64,000 bases of DNA from Heloderma charlesbogerti (GCA_026122225.1 JANEZZ010001905.1:186001-250000); one strand, 5' to 3'; shown: positions 44,801-54,893, counted from the stretch's first letter. A program made the numbers and translations. The notes: generated from the sequence alone by a model not told the origin.

Positions 44801-45012
44801 TTTTGGCCACCTAATGCACAGAGAAAACTCCCTGGAAAAGACCCTGATGCTGGGAAGGACTGAAGGCAAAAGGAGAAGGGGACGGCAGAGGATGAGATGG
44901 CTAGATAGCATCACTGATGCAATGAATATGGACTTGAGCACACTCCGGGAGAGAGTGCAGGACAGGAAGGCCTGGCGTGCTATGGTCCATGGGGTCACGA
45001 AGAACAACAACA
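41818..45012 (+). mobile_element. BovB (RTE-clade) LINE, near full-length but inactivated
   Basis: The element encodes one long polyprotein in RTE/BovB order. The first part (41926-42243) ends in CFGTWNVRSVN. An in-frame TAA at 42241-42243 interrupts it, and the same frame resumes at 42256. The apurinic endonuclease follows with NIDILGISELKW (10-21), GDWNAEVG (122-129) and SDHELL (215-220). The reverse transcriptase starts with YIPIPKKG (485-492), QAGFRRGRGTRDQI (533-546) and FIDYAKAF (567-574). A small deletion at about 43975 removes the motif A aspartate region and shifts the frame. The rest lies in 43980-45131 with RQGCILSPCLFN (51-62) and YADNTTLM (93-100), where family members have YADD. 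Three lesions make it inactive. BovB is known for patchy distribution attributed to horizontal transfer and is abundant in squamates. Confidence 0.93.
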
Positions 45013-45246
45013 TAGAATCATGGAATAGTAGGGTTGGAAGGGGCCTACAAGGCCATCGAGTCCAACCCCTGCCCAATGCAGGACTCCAGTTCAGAGGATC
45101 CCCGACAGGTGGCTGTCCAGCCTCGTCCTGAATGCCTCCAGTGTGGGAGAGCCCTCCACCTCCCCAGAGAATTGGTTCCATTGTCGTATTGCTCTAACAG
45201 CCAGGGAGTTTTTCTTGTTGTTCAGCTGGAATCTGGCTTCCTGGAA
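45010..45246 (-). mobile_element. CR1 LINE 3' end abutting BovB
   Basis: ATAGAATCATGGAATAGTAG and GGTTGGAAGGGGCCTACAAG begin immediately after the BovB AACAACAAC tail. The fragment ends at AATCTGGCTTCCTGGAACT. It is 5'-truncated. Confidence 0.8.
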
Positions 45247-45390
45247 CTAATGTTTGTTTCATCTTTTTTATCATTGCCTGCAGTTTTAAGTTTTGTTGTA
45301 CACCACCTTGGGAGAGTTTGCCCTAAAAGTCACCTTATTTATGAATGAATGAATGAATGAATGAATGAATGAATGAACGAACAAATAAAG
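45247..45390 (+). mobile_element. LINE 3' end with (GAAT)n tail
   Basis: GTTGTACACCACCTTGGGAG, GTTTGCCCTAAAAGTCACCT and a tetranucleotide run of GAAT units (about 45341-45388) match the 3' ends of L2-type LINEs, which end in simple repeats. Confidence 0.5.
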
Positions 45391-46990
45391 GCTAAGGAGC
45401 GGGTTGGGATAGGCACCTGGGGAGGGGGCGCTTTGAAGGGATGTGTGAATAAGCACTTGGTTGCAGCATCAAAGGGGGAGTCCTGTCAACTGGCAGAAAC
45501 CCTGTTCAGCAGTCAGTAAAACTCAGCTTCAACCTAACACCAAGAAATAAGTGAGAGGTGAATATCCACGAGCTCTTAGTCTGGTACTTAGGAAGATCTG
45601 TGAGCCCGAAGGTCTCTGTTAAACGGATTAAAGCAGCAGCGACAGGAGCAGAGAGTCGGAGGTTCTCAGCCTTGAGAGACTTGAGGGAGGGCGAGCCTGC
45701 TCGGGCGGGCCAATGCCCAGCGTCTTTGGGTGCCAATGGGGTGGCCTGGCTGGTGCCCCTAGGCTTGAGTCTGGCAAGTGGCTGTGCTGATGGGACAGAC
45801 ACCAGATCATGTTCCAGTTCTCCGCTTTTGGCTGGCCTGCAAGATGCCAGCCAATCAGCCATGTGTTGAGGCCAGTTGGAGGGAGGGCGTGTCACCCCCG
45901 CACCTGACACACACACATTTTTGCAGCCCTTGGAGGCACAGAAGGAGCAGAAGATTCTTTGAGCTCCAGGAAGGCCACCGTCCCTGGCGAGCGGACGAGC
46001 CTTCTCCTTCTCCGGGGGATTTGGATTTGGCATCCTTTCCAGGCCGTGAGCTGAGAAACAGACAGGCCAGGGCACTTGGCAAAAGACCCCGGGCTTTCTC
46101 CAACATCCACCAGCTCTCGCTACGGCCTCCTTCCCGCTCAGGTGGCCAGCATGTGTCTTGGCTGTACTATCGCTAACATATGCCGTTTGCTGCCACAAGA
46201 TAAGGTGATGGCCACTAACTTAGAGGTAGGGCGGCCCCCGTTGGAAAGTCTGGTGTGACTTACAGCAGAGTTTCCTTATATAGAGGAAGCGTGGCTACAC
46301 AGCACTTAGTATTGGCGGCAATAAGCACAGGCTAGAGCCAGTTTAAAAGAAGTTGAAATCAACTGACTTCATTAGTGCTCTTATATGCATCATCAGAGAA
46401 GGCTAACACTGTTGAACTACAAGCACCCCCTGAAGCTGGGTGTGTGAGTTCAGCAAGCGAAGGCATGAGAGCGGGCTACGTGCTTCCTCTCTGGGAGACC
46501 CCACAGGGTGCTTGTTTGTTGGACAGGCAGAGGGGAGAAGGAGGAAGAAGGAAGAGGAAGGGGAGGGAGCAGGGAAAAGGAGCCGATCAGGTTGCAGGGA
46601 CGAGGGGGATGAGCAAGACACGATCTCCACCACCCCCTGGTGTCTGGAAGCATGCGGAGTGCCCTGCAGCCATGTGTCCTGCTTCACAGAGGACAGTCCT
46701 CTGTTTGAAGCGCCATCACAGGACTGTTCTCTGTTTGAAAAGCTGTCCGGGTGAAAGCCTGTTTAAAGATAAAGAGCCATCAGAAGAGAGAGCAGCAGGG
46801 AAGGCCTGGAGGCTGACCGCCAACAGCACCTGCGGAGCAGGCTGTGCAGCAGCCAACACCCGGCTCACCCAGTCAGGCCTCCCCACTCTAGTCGGAGGGG
46901 CTGCCCTTCCGTTTAAATTACGGTACTCATTCCTACATCCTTACCTCTACAGTAGCATATGCAAGTGTTGTGCACATCTGTGTCTTCTTC
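45391..46990. other. Unassigned DNA
   Basis: No gene recognised. The plus frame 46375-47217 (280 codons) has no domain and runs into an L3-like LINE tail at its end. The minus frame 45506-46198 has no domain. Confidence 0.45.
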
Positions 46991-46999
46991 ACAGGCCAA

Positions 47000-47147
47000 G
47001 GGTGGGGTGGGGTGGGGTGGGGGAGGGCAGGGACCTTCCTGTCCTGCTTGTGGGCTTCTCGGGGGCATCTGGTTGGCCACTACGGGAACCCGATGCTAGG
47101 CCAGATGGAGCTGCTTTGGGCTACTCCAGCAGGGCTCTTCACTTCAG
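47000..47147 (+). mobile_element. L3-like LINE 3' end
   Basis: CTGCTTGTGGGCTTCTCGGG, CATCTGGTTGGCCACTACGG, ATGCTAGGCCAGATGGAG and CCAGCAGGGCTCTTC match the 3'-UTR order at 54.7 and 61.5 kb. A GGGTGGGGTGGGG run precedes it. Confidence 0.65.
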
Positions 47148-47216
47148 CTTAAGGTGTGCGCGTGTGTCAGGGAGCGCGTGCGTGAGAGAGAATAGGTTTA
47201 GAATTCTGCTTAAATG

Positions 47217-47325
47217 AAATGGCCAACACTCCCAGCTTGTGTTGGACTACAACTCCCTGCTGGCTGGCGATGCTGGGAGTTGTAGTCCAACACAACTGGA
47301 GGTCACCAGGTTGGGAAGAGTTGGT
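47217..47325. repeat. Palindromic 'AACTCCCAT' repeat, perfect-arm copy
   Basis: Arms 47237-47257 and 47275-47295 are perfect 21-bp reverse complements (core TTGGACTACAACTCCC) with a 17-bp centre. GAGGTCACCAGGTTGGGAAG follows as the outer right end. The outer left end is truncated. Confidence 0.75.
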
Positions 47326-47875
47326 CTGGCACATCCCAGAGAGCCTTTGGGCCACACCAGGCTCTGAGATAATTCTCATTAGCCTGCAGTGCCTCCTGTG
47401 GAAGGGCAGGGTCATTGACCTGTGTGACACATGGGTGGACGATATCACCCACATGTGTGTACTGGGCCTAGCAGCTTGTCCAAGCACTATTTGGGGACCC
47501 AGAACTGAACAGCTGCTCTGGAATCCATGGGACTGTAGGTCTGATCTAGAAGTTTGGGCAAATTCCAGAGCAGGACCAAGGGTGTACTGACTGGTATTTA
47601 TACATCGGGGGGGGGGGGGTTGGCTGTCGTTTTTCCTTCCCACCAGCAAAGCTGTGGCTGAGAACTAGGCTGGGCTCAGTCTCCGTGTAAACGCAAAAGA
47701 GCAACCTGTGTTTGCTCTTTGCCAAAGTGCTGTCATTTTTCCTGTGTCTGTTTAGCCTAACACATGTTTAGCCTCTCCTCCCAGACTCCGGGCATCACTC
47801 CAACAGCAAGGAGCTGGGTTTCCATCTCTTTTCCTCCCCTTCTGTGCAGCTGAGCCCTGGGGCCAACTGCAGGGT
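47326..47875. other. Unassigned DNA with poly-G run
   Basis: A run of G at about 47607-47620 is the only simple feature. No gene recognised. Confidence 0.5.
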
Positions 47876-47985
47876 CCAGAGCATCCTAGAGTTGGAGGGG
47901 GCTTTTGAGTCCACCATCTAGTCCACCCGCCTGCACAGTGCAGAGAATCCAGAACTAGAGCACCCCCAAGAGATCCTTTATTTTT
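47876..47985 (-). mobile_element. CR1 3'-end fragment, divergent subfamily
   Basis: AGAGCATCCTAGAGTTGGAG, CATCTAGTCCACCCGCCTGC and CCAGAACTAGAGCACCCCC parallel the reversed CR1 3'-UTR, but with different internal wording from the other copies. Confidence 0.5.
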
Positions 47986-48009
47986 CCCTTCAACCTTGGA
48001 AGGGTCCAT

Positions 48010-48480
48010 TCAAGACAGATCTGGTTTCAGATATTTATGTATTGAATTTATATGCCATTTGACTGGCAGTTTTAAAATGTTAAAAATATTAAAGAGCCAG
48101 AATGAAGCTAATACTTTATCAGACTTAAAGATGGCATGCCTGCCAAAAGAAGGAAGTCTTCACCTGCCACGTGAAAATATACACGCCGGGTGGATCCTCC
48201 CGGGGAGGGGCATTCCACAGACTGGGGGCGCCACAGAGAAGGCGCTCCCCCCGGTAGCTGCCACAGCACCGTTGTGGGCGGTGGCACCTGGAGAACAGCC
48301 CGCAGAGATGATCTTAGTCTCCGGGCAGAACAGAGGGGCCCTGGCGCTCTTCCCAGCACAGTGATCCTAAGCCCTTCATAGCTTTAAGAATCGGCACTGA
48401 CACTTTGAACCAGGCCCAGAAACGGACTGGCAGTCGGTGCAGCCGACGCAGCGCTGGGGCAGCGTGTTTGAAAAGTCCGG
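48010..48480 (-). mobile_element. L2-like LINE 3' fragment, GC-rich variant
   Basis: GAAGTCTTCACCTGCCACG, GGGGAGGGGCATTCCACAG, CGCCACAGAGAAGGCGCTC, AAGCCCTTCATAGCTTTAAG and GAACCAGGCCCAGAAACGG follow the same order as L2-like copies at 36.7, 37.4 and 54.0 kb, with a different wording. The 5' side fades into GC-rich DNA at about 48480. Confidence 0.6.
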
Positions 48481-49257
48481 ATCCTCCTGTGAAGCCTGCA
48501 AGGTGCCAGCTGCTGCTGCTGCTTCCTGGCGAGGCCTCCTTGCGCTCTGCCAGCGCTGTGGGACTCCCCCTCTGGTGCCGGGCAGAGCAGACCGAACTGT
48601 CTGCGGGAGGAGCACAAGGGGGCGCCGTGGCTCCATGGACCGGCCGGCAGCTGCTGCTGGACAACAGGCCGTCTCCTTCCATCCACAGGCCGCCTCCTTC
48701 CATCCCGAACAGAGGCGGCGCTTCAGGGTGCCCTCGAGGACATCTGCACGATCCCTGCATCCAGCAAGACACCATTCTGCATCTTGCCAGGTGGATCCGA
48801 GGCCAAGTGTGGATAAGTCCTCCTGAGGAGACAGTAGTGCTCCTGCACAGCTCCCGCTCACTTCAGTGGGACTCATGCGGGAGAATGTCCCAGGGCGAAG
48901 AGCGGAAGCGCTCACAAATGGGCATGCCCAGGGAAGTGGTGTTCCTCATCGCCCTTTGTGGCACAGGCGACATCCCAAAGGTGGTCCTCAGACTCACAGA
49001 ACCTCCTTCCACACATCAGCTTTTAACTGCAGTGAAAAATGCGGTGGGGGGGGGACGAATGGCGTGTGCCTAGGAAAAGAATCTTGGGAGTGACATTCCT
49101 GCATCAGAAACGCAACCTGAAGGAAAGCTGTCTGGCCCGGCCCTGTGTCAGCGGGGCACTTCTGGCGCTAAAACTCAGGGACTGGCCCTGTGCCTCCGAA
49201 CAGGGAACGCTATATAAGAGGGGCCCTCCCGTAAGGGTTTCACTTATTCAATACCCG
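48480..49257. promoter_or_regulatory. GC-rich stretch with CTCF-like motif and TATA box
   Basis: The DNA is moderately CpG-rich to about 48730. GCACAAGGGGGCGCC (48612-48626) resembles a CTCF core. TATATAAG at 49211-49218 is a good TATA box, predicting a start near 49241 on the plus strand, but no initiator, exon or ORF supports it. Confidence 0.35.
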
Positions 49258-49310
49258 CTAGCTGGGAATGATGGCAGTTGCAGTCCAACACCTCTGGAGT
49301 TTGGGGGAGA
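49258..49310. repeat. Palindromic 'AACTCCCAT' repeat, right arm
   Basis: AGCTGGGAATGATGGCAGTT, GCAGTCCAACACCTCTGGAG match the right arm of the family. The left arm is absent. Confidence 0.55.
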
Positions 49311-49479
49311 GTGGCCGGCAGCCATGGGAACGGGGAAGGCTTGGATAAGGAAGCTACCAGGCTTCTTATTCCATGAGGGTTGAACACATTCCCAAATTTG
49401 TCCAGTTCGGTGGGGAGCAAAAAATGCCAGAAGGCAGAAATGGGATTGTAAGTCTGCTTTCTTGCATGGCCATCAATGA

Positions 49480-50070
49480 GTTTAAAAAATGGCTGCGAAA
49501 ACGTTTAACTCTGCATGCCTGTCTCTTGCACACATGCACAGCTACCGGGAAGAAAGGCTCACACGAGCCTGGCGCAGCCGTCTAAAATCGGCCCAGAAAG
49601 CCCATGGATCAACAAAGGCTATTGCAGCTGCCCAGCTGGCCACAAGGGGGCAGCATCGTGTCGTCGAGGGCCGAGCTTTGCCTCGCCGCTGCCTGCGTTC
49701 CCGGCAGCTGTGTCCCGGGAGTGCCGGAAGGCTGCAGGCCCAGCAGGCGCGGGCACGTCAGCCGTCAGGCTCCCCGGATGGAGGGCTGGAGGCTTCGCTC
49801 CAGTCCCGTGGCAGATGTGAGGCCCATGGGAGGTGTGGTGCACACACAGAATGGATTAGCGGGAGGAATGCTGGCGTTGCAGTATCCAAACATAACGGGC
49901 CGCATCCAGTACTGCTGCTGCACTCCCAGCCTTCCCTTGCGCTGGCAGGACCCGCCGCTTGCCCAGCAGGAACATAGCACTCCTGTCAGTTATCCTGGAA
50001 ATGACGGAAGCGCGCCTTCCCTGAACACCGCGGCTCAGCGGAACACAATCCGCAAGCTCCACTGACCTGC
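49480..50070. other. CpG-containing stretch with CTCF-like motif
   Basis: CpG is more frequent here than in flanking DNA. CCACAAGGGGGCAGC (49640-49654) is a strong CTCF-like match. Overlapping frames (for example 49489-49977, 162 codons) show no domain. Confidence 0.4.
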
Positions 50071-51312
50071 CCCAGTCCGGAAGCACGGGCTGCGCACCTT
50101 TCCGATCGTGGCAGGACCCACTGGCTTCCCACTGTGCTAGCGGTGTGTCCCACTAGCATGCAGGCACCGTTGGGTGCTGCCCATGGAAGGCCCCAGTTTG
50201 GGGGAGAGGGCTCTAGTAGGCCTCTTGCCTTATTCCGTGCCGCAGCTGGGGGGAGATGGCGGAGACCCGTTTCCACAGCACAGGCTCGGGTGATCTGACC
50301 TTAGGGCCTCTTGTGTCGCTGTTTGGGAAAAAATGATCAGATATTGGGGCGGGGGTGCTCTGCACATGCTCAGAAGCATGGCCTGAGGTGCGAGGGTTTT
50401 TGTAGGCAAGAAGTGACTACTCTGCATGCATGGGAGGGTCAAGTCAGGGGATATTTTTCAAAATAGAGGTCTGGACTTCCTGAAGTCCAAGAAGGCTTGA
50501 ACAGGCCTCTCAGTTTGGAAATGAAGTGCTGGCTATGCTGACCGTGGGTGAGCATTTCAAATGACATCTGGAGGGCGTGAACAGGCTGCCCCCCCCCCCG
50601 CCCAGGAAAAGGAGGGGCGTAATGGTGGGGCCTCCCCCACCATCTATGCAGCCCGTCTGGAACGCCGGCTCAGCTGTCCCCGATTGGCTGCTTGCAGCCT
50701 GAGATTGGCCCACCTCTGCATGCCTTGCAAAAGCTGCCTCTGCCCTGTCGGGCCCAAAAGGAACCTTGGCCCATCACCCTTTCCGTGCCCCAAGCCCCCC
50801 TCTCTGCATGGGCCTCCCCTCATGCCTTCATAAACGGCTTGGGCCTTTGCTGTGCCATTTGCCAAGCTGGCAGGCCGCAGGAGAGAGGTCACTGACCCTG
50901 CTTCCGCCCCATTCGGAGGGAAGGGGGGGAGCAGGGGAGGGGGAAGGGGAAAGGGAAGACCAGCGTGATGGGCCCATCCCTGGCTCCCCGCCGTGAAGCA
51001 CAGTTGTGCCAGCCGGCATCTCTCCAGCCGCGATGGCACAGAAATGCGGAAGCAGCTGTGGAAGTGGAAAAGGCTGCTAGCTTGGAGGCAGCGGAGGACG
51101 GGCCCCTGCTTGACTCGCCCCCTGTCACTGGACTGCTAGCGGGCAGCATTTCTAACAAGGGCTTTGGCTGCTGCTGGCTTCCTTCCTTTTCTCTCTGAGA
51201 GCCACTGTCCCATTCAGGAAGGCCCCCTTGGCTCAGGCTGCGTATCCAAACAGGTGGCTTCTGCATGCGCTTGACGAACCGGACCGAAGAAGGCTTTGAG
51301 AAGAGGGTAGTG
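50071..51312. other. Unassigned GC-moderate DNA
   Basis: No gene recognised. Overlapping frames on both strands at 50.6-51.4 kb are of the GC-driven kind. A poly-C run lies near 50590. Confidence 0.45.
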
Positions 51313-51519
51313 CACTGAAGCAAAGATGGGCCGGAAGTAAGCCCCACTGAGCTCAATGGGTGTGTTTAGGATTGGAGCCTTATCCAGATTGAAATTTGCC
51401 ATCCTGCCCCCCCGCTCCCCACCACTTCAGTCTGAATTTGCTTAGCAAGGTAACCATTTCAGGACTCCCAGATGCCAATGCTGACCTTCCGGTTTTCCTT
51501 GGTGGAACTCCCTTCGCCC

Positions 51520-51610
51520 AAGAGGTGTGGGAGCTCAATGGCAGAGCACCCGCCTTGCACATAGGAATCCCTGGAATCACCCTTGGGGATCTCTGGTAAC
51601 AGGGCTGGGA
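51520..51610 (+). mobile_element. tRNA-Ala-like SINE head
   Basis: GTGGGAGCTCAATGGCAGAG, CACCCGCCTTGCACATAGGA and GGATCTCTGGTAACAGGGCT match the head and first body segment of the family. The rest is lost. Confidence 0.55.
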
Positions 51611-51769
51611 AAAATCATGGCCAAGTATAATATGTAAGGGGCATGGGAGGCAGAGAGAGGCAGGATAAGAGGTTTGCAAAATTATGCATTGTATGGACAG
51701 AAGTTTTTTCTCTCGCTGTTATAATAGGAGAACTTGGGTCACTGACTGCAATTGACTGGCAGAGGATTC

Positions 51770-51976
51770 AGGCAGATGGAAATAAGGGCAATACGACAAT
51801 GGAACCCATTCCCTAGGGAGGTGGTGGGCTCTCCCACACTGGAGGCGTTCAAGACGAGGCTGGACAGCCATCTGTCGGGGATGCTCTGACTTGGATTCCT
51901 GCATTGAGCAGGGGGTTGGACTCGATGGCCTCGTAGGCCCCTTCCAACCCTACTATTCTATGATTCTATGATTCTG
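51770..51976 (+). mobile_element. CR1 LINE 3' end with intact terminal repeats
   Basis: It contains CGACAATGGAACCCATTCCC, GGCGTTCAAGACGAGGCTGG, GGGGGTTGGACTCGATGGCC and ends ATTCTATGATTCTATGATTC. These are the 8-bp terminal units typical of CR1. The encoded C-terminus reads LEAFKTRLDSHL-like. It is strongly 5'-truncated. Confidence 0.9.
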
Positions 51977-52073
51977 GGGCTGTTTCCCACAATAGCCAGA
52001 TTTGCACCATCAGGGAGGCAGCTTGCTTTCCCGCGTGAGCCACCTAATTTGCGTAATTGTCTTGGCAGTTGTT

Positions 52074-52208
52074 GTGACCTCTGAGCCCGGTGAGGGTGGC
52101 TGGCTGGGGTGGTTTACAAAGCACCCTGAAACCCATGGCTTGTTGTAGGGTTGCTGGGTGGTTGGTAAACCACCCCGGCCAGCCACCCTTGCTGGGTTCG
52201 GACGTCAC
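52074..52208. repeat. Inverted-repeat element (44-bp arms)
   Basis: Arms 52074-52117 and 52165-52208 are reverse complements at 37 of 44 positions (shared GGGTGGCTGGC and GGGGTGGTTTAC). The centre is about 47 bp. It is a MITE-like or foldback unit; its family is not known to me. Confidence 0.65.
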
Positions 52209-52773
52209 ATAACCCATACTTGCGAGGGTGATGATGCTAAGCCAGTGGCTCGCAACCAGCACATGCAGGGAGGGAACGTAGCCTCCATGGCTCCGCTTCC
52301 ATTCTTACGGAGAGCTGCTGCTAGTCAAAGTAGACAGTCTGGGGGCCTGAGTTGGACAAGGTTGACTCCAACCAGAGCAAAATCGGCTTGTGAAAACAGC
52401 CCAGAAGGATTGAAGAGCCCCAAAGTAACCCATATCCCCGGTGAAATGCCAGCCCAGGCAGACCAACCCTCCTGTGGAGCCCATGCTTCCAGCGCACATT
52501 GACGGGGCTATTTCTCCTGACTTGGTGGAGTGCGCCTGGAGCATGGCTAGTCCGGCCAGAAGCCAGTGACTCCTCAAAACGTCTGGCTTCTGTGTTGCTT
52601 AAATAAGACTCCGCAGGAAGGTGCCCAGGCATGTGGGAAAACCCAGCACAAAGCAGGAAAGGGATGCATAGAATTTGCCTCTGGGATCAGCTCTTTCTGG
52701 CTGTTGTTTTAACCACTTCCAGCGGGACAGCCATGTTAATCCATTGCAGCAAACATAACAACGCATCTTGGGG

Positions 52774-53164
52774 CACCTTAAAGACTACCACATTTATCCT
52801 GGCTTAAGCTCCTATGGACACAGGAGCTTCCGTGAACAGAAGTACAATTCATCAAGAGATTCAGCTCTGTTTTCTGTGGTTTGAACAAGGACAAAGGGTT
52901 TTTTCCCCTCCACTACATGTGTTAATTGACTAACCGTGTCTCTGTTATCACCCAAGAACATTTGTGAATGGCCAGTTAAGGTAATGATCACTGTCTGTAC
53001 TTCTTGCATTTCAATTCCCTCTGACTGTGCTGTGTACCGTCTCAACCAGCCCCAGCATGTGTATATAAATCTGCCAATTTGAGGCAAACACTTTCATTCA
53101 TCTGATGAAGTGGACCGTGTCCACAAAAGCATATGCCAGGATACATTTGTTAGTCTTTAAGGTG
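52774..53164. repeat. CTTTAAGGTG-type repeats as an inverted pair
   Basis: Arms 52774-52821 and 53117-53164 match as reverse complements at 40 of 48 positions (CACCTTAAAGACTA, TATCCTGGC, TGGACAC). The centre of about 295 bp is non-coding. This is either one foldback element or two copies in opposite orientation. Confidence 0.65.
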
Positions 53165-53699
53165 CAACAAGACCCTTGATTTTTGTTTGTTTATTAAGCA
53201 GGTACCGTTACCCACCCAGTTTCAAATGTAATTGTTACCCACCTGGTTAGAAATGTGATAAATTGGTGGCAACTGCCTAGGATGAGGTGTGCCAGCGTGA
53301 GACCCGGTGAGCTTGCTCCTGTTGTGTGTGGAAAGCCACTCCAGAATTGCATCTTGGGGCTGCTTTAGACAAACATTATACATCTTCCTGGGCTGCAAGC
53401 TGCACTACAGGTCTGCATATGGAGGAAGGTTGTCCCATTGTGAAAGAAAAGCTGCCCTGCTTGTAGAAAGCAAGGATGTCAGAGAAACATTCTTACTCCC
53501 TATGGACGTTTCAGTCTTGATTTATCTGCACCCCACCTGTTTGCCATCTTCTTCCGGGAAGCTGGCTGTAGTGATGAGGAGTGGCTTGGCAGCAACTCTT
53601 ACTTAAGGGTCTCCTCTGGTCCACTGAGTGGCTTTTAATGTAGGCCTCCCAGAATTTTGCCGATGCAATAGTGAGTCACCTGGGATGGGTGCTTCGCTG
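53165..53699. other. Unassigned DNA
   Basis: No feature recognised. Confidence 0.5.
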
Positions 53700-53832
53700 T
53701 TATCTTCCTCTGGCTTCCCCAATCTGATGCCCTCCAGATGTGTTGGACTATGACTCCCATTGGCCAAGCTGGCAGGGAATGAAGGGAATTGCAGTCCATC
53801 CAATCTGGAGGCACCAGGTTGCAGAAGGCTGC
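53700..53832. repeat. Palindromic 'AACTCCCAT' repeat, full copy
   Basis: CTGGCTTCCCCAATCTGATG and GTTGGACTATGACTCCCATT form the left arm. GAATTGCAGTCCATCCAATC and GGCACCAGGTTGCAGAAGG form the right arm. Both outer ends (CTGGCTTCC / GAAGGCTG) are present. Confidence 0.7.
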
Positions 53833-53979
53833 TTTCCCCTGAGTGAACAATGGCTGGAAGAAGCCTCAGCAAAGGATAGCATCTAGATGGGAAAATTATA
53901 TCTTGACGGTATCATAACGGAGCCAGAAACCCTTCTAAGTGAAGGGTGAAAGGTGAAAAGGTGTGGCATCAGGAGGCGT

Positions 53980-54599
53980 CTGAAAGGTGCCGCGTTCTCT
54001 TCCTCCCGAACTGCATGGGGGGGTTGTCCAGAGGGTGGGTGCTGCGGCAGAGAAGGCCTGCCGTCAGGGTTCTTCACGGCGACATTCCGTCCATTTTGGA
54101 ATGGCCAGCAAGGCCTCCTCTGCTGGTCTTAAAGGTCCCTGGGTATGTGTAAGAGGAGGCGGTCTGCTAGGCCTCCTGGTCCCAAGCTGTTTAGGGCTTC
54201 GTAGGACAGTAGCATAACCTTGTATGCCACTCGGTAGCTAACAGGCAGCCAGTGCAGTTCTTTTAACACCAGCGTTACGTGAGCATAGCTGGGTGTCCCA
54301 GGGAGCCCCCCAGCTGCTGCATTCTGCACTCGCTGCAGCTTCTGACCCACAGACGAGGGCAGCCCCTCACAGAGCGCATTGCAGTAGTCTAATTGTGAGG
54401 TTACCGGAGCATGGGTCACTGTGGCTAGGCTATCCCTATCCAGGAACAGGCGTAATTGGTGTACTAACCAAAGTTGGTCATGGGCGCTCTGGGCCACTGA
54501 GGCCACCTGGTCCTCCAGTGACAAAGATGGATCCAGGAGCACCCACAAATGACAGACCTTCACACAGTGCAAAGTTAAAACTATGGGGTTTGCTACCAC
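53980..54599 (-). mobile_element. L2-like LINE with reverse transcriptase C-terminal part
   Basis: The 156-codon minus frame (54599 down to 54129) reads LWVLLDPSLSLEDQVASVAQ, LATVTHAPVTSQLDYCNALC, KLQRVQNAAAGGL and ELHWLPVSYRVAYKV. This is the conserved LGVxLDxxLSxxxQ...SRLDYCNALYxGLP...QRVQNxAARL...LHWLPV block of L2-type polymerases. The catalytic YxDD domain lies outside the retained part, and the element is 5'-truncated. Confidence 0.85.
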
Positions 54600-54893
54600 A
54601 AGATGTAATGATGGCTGCTAATATGGATGGCTTCAAAAGGGGATTGGACAAATTCCTGGAGAAGGCTATCAATGGCTAGAAGTCTTGATGACTATGTGCT
54701 ACCTCCAGTATAGAGGCAATATGCCTCTGTACACCAGTTGCTGGGGAACATGGGCAGGAGGGTGCTCTTGCACTCGTGTCCTGTTTGTGGGTTTCCCATA
54801 GGCAGCTGGTTGGCCACTGTGTGAACAGAATGCTGGACTAGATGGACCCTTGGTCTGAGCCAGCAGGGCTCTTTTTATGTTCTTATGACCAGG
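54600..54893 (+). mobile_element. L3-like LINE 3' end
   Basis: It encodes VMMAANMDGFKRGLDKFLEK-like residues. This is followed by GTTGCTGGGGAACATGGGCA, GCTGGACTAGATGGACCC, CCAGCAGGGCTC and a TTTATGTTCTTATGA end. This is the most complete 3' terminus of this LINE type in the window. Confidence 0.8.

Noticed and set aside
46375..47217. 280-codon plus-strand frame
   Set aside because: It reads into an L3-like LINE 3' end and has no recognisable motif.
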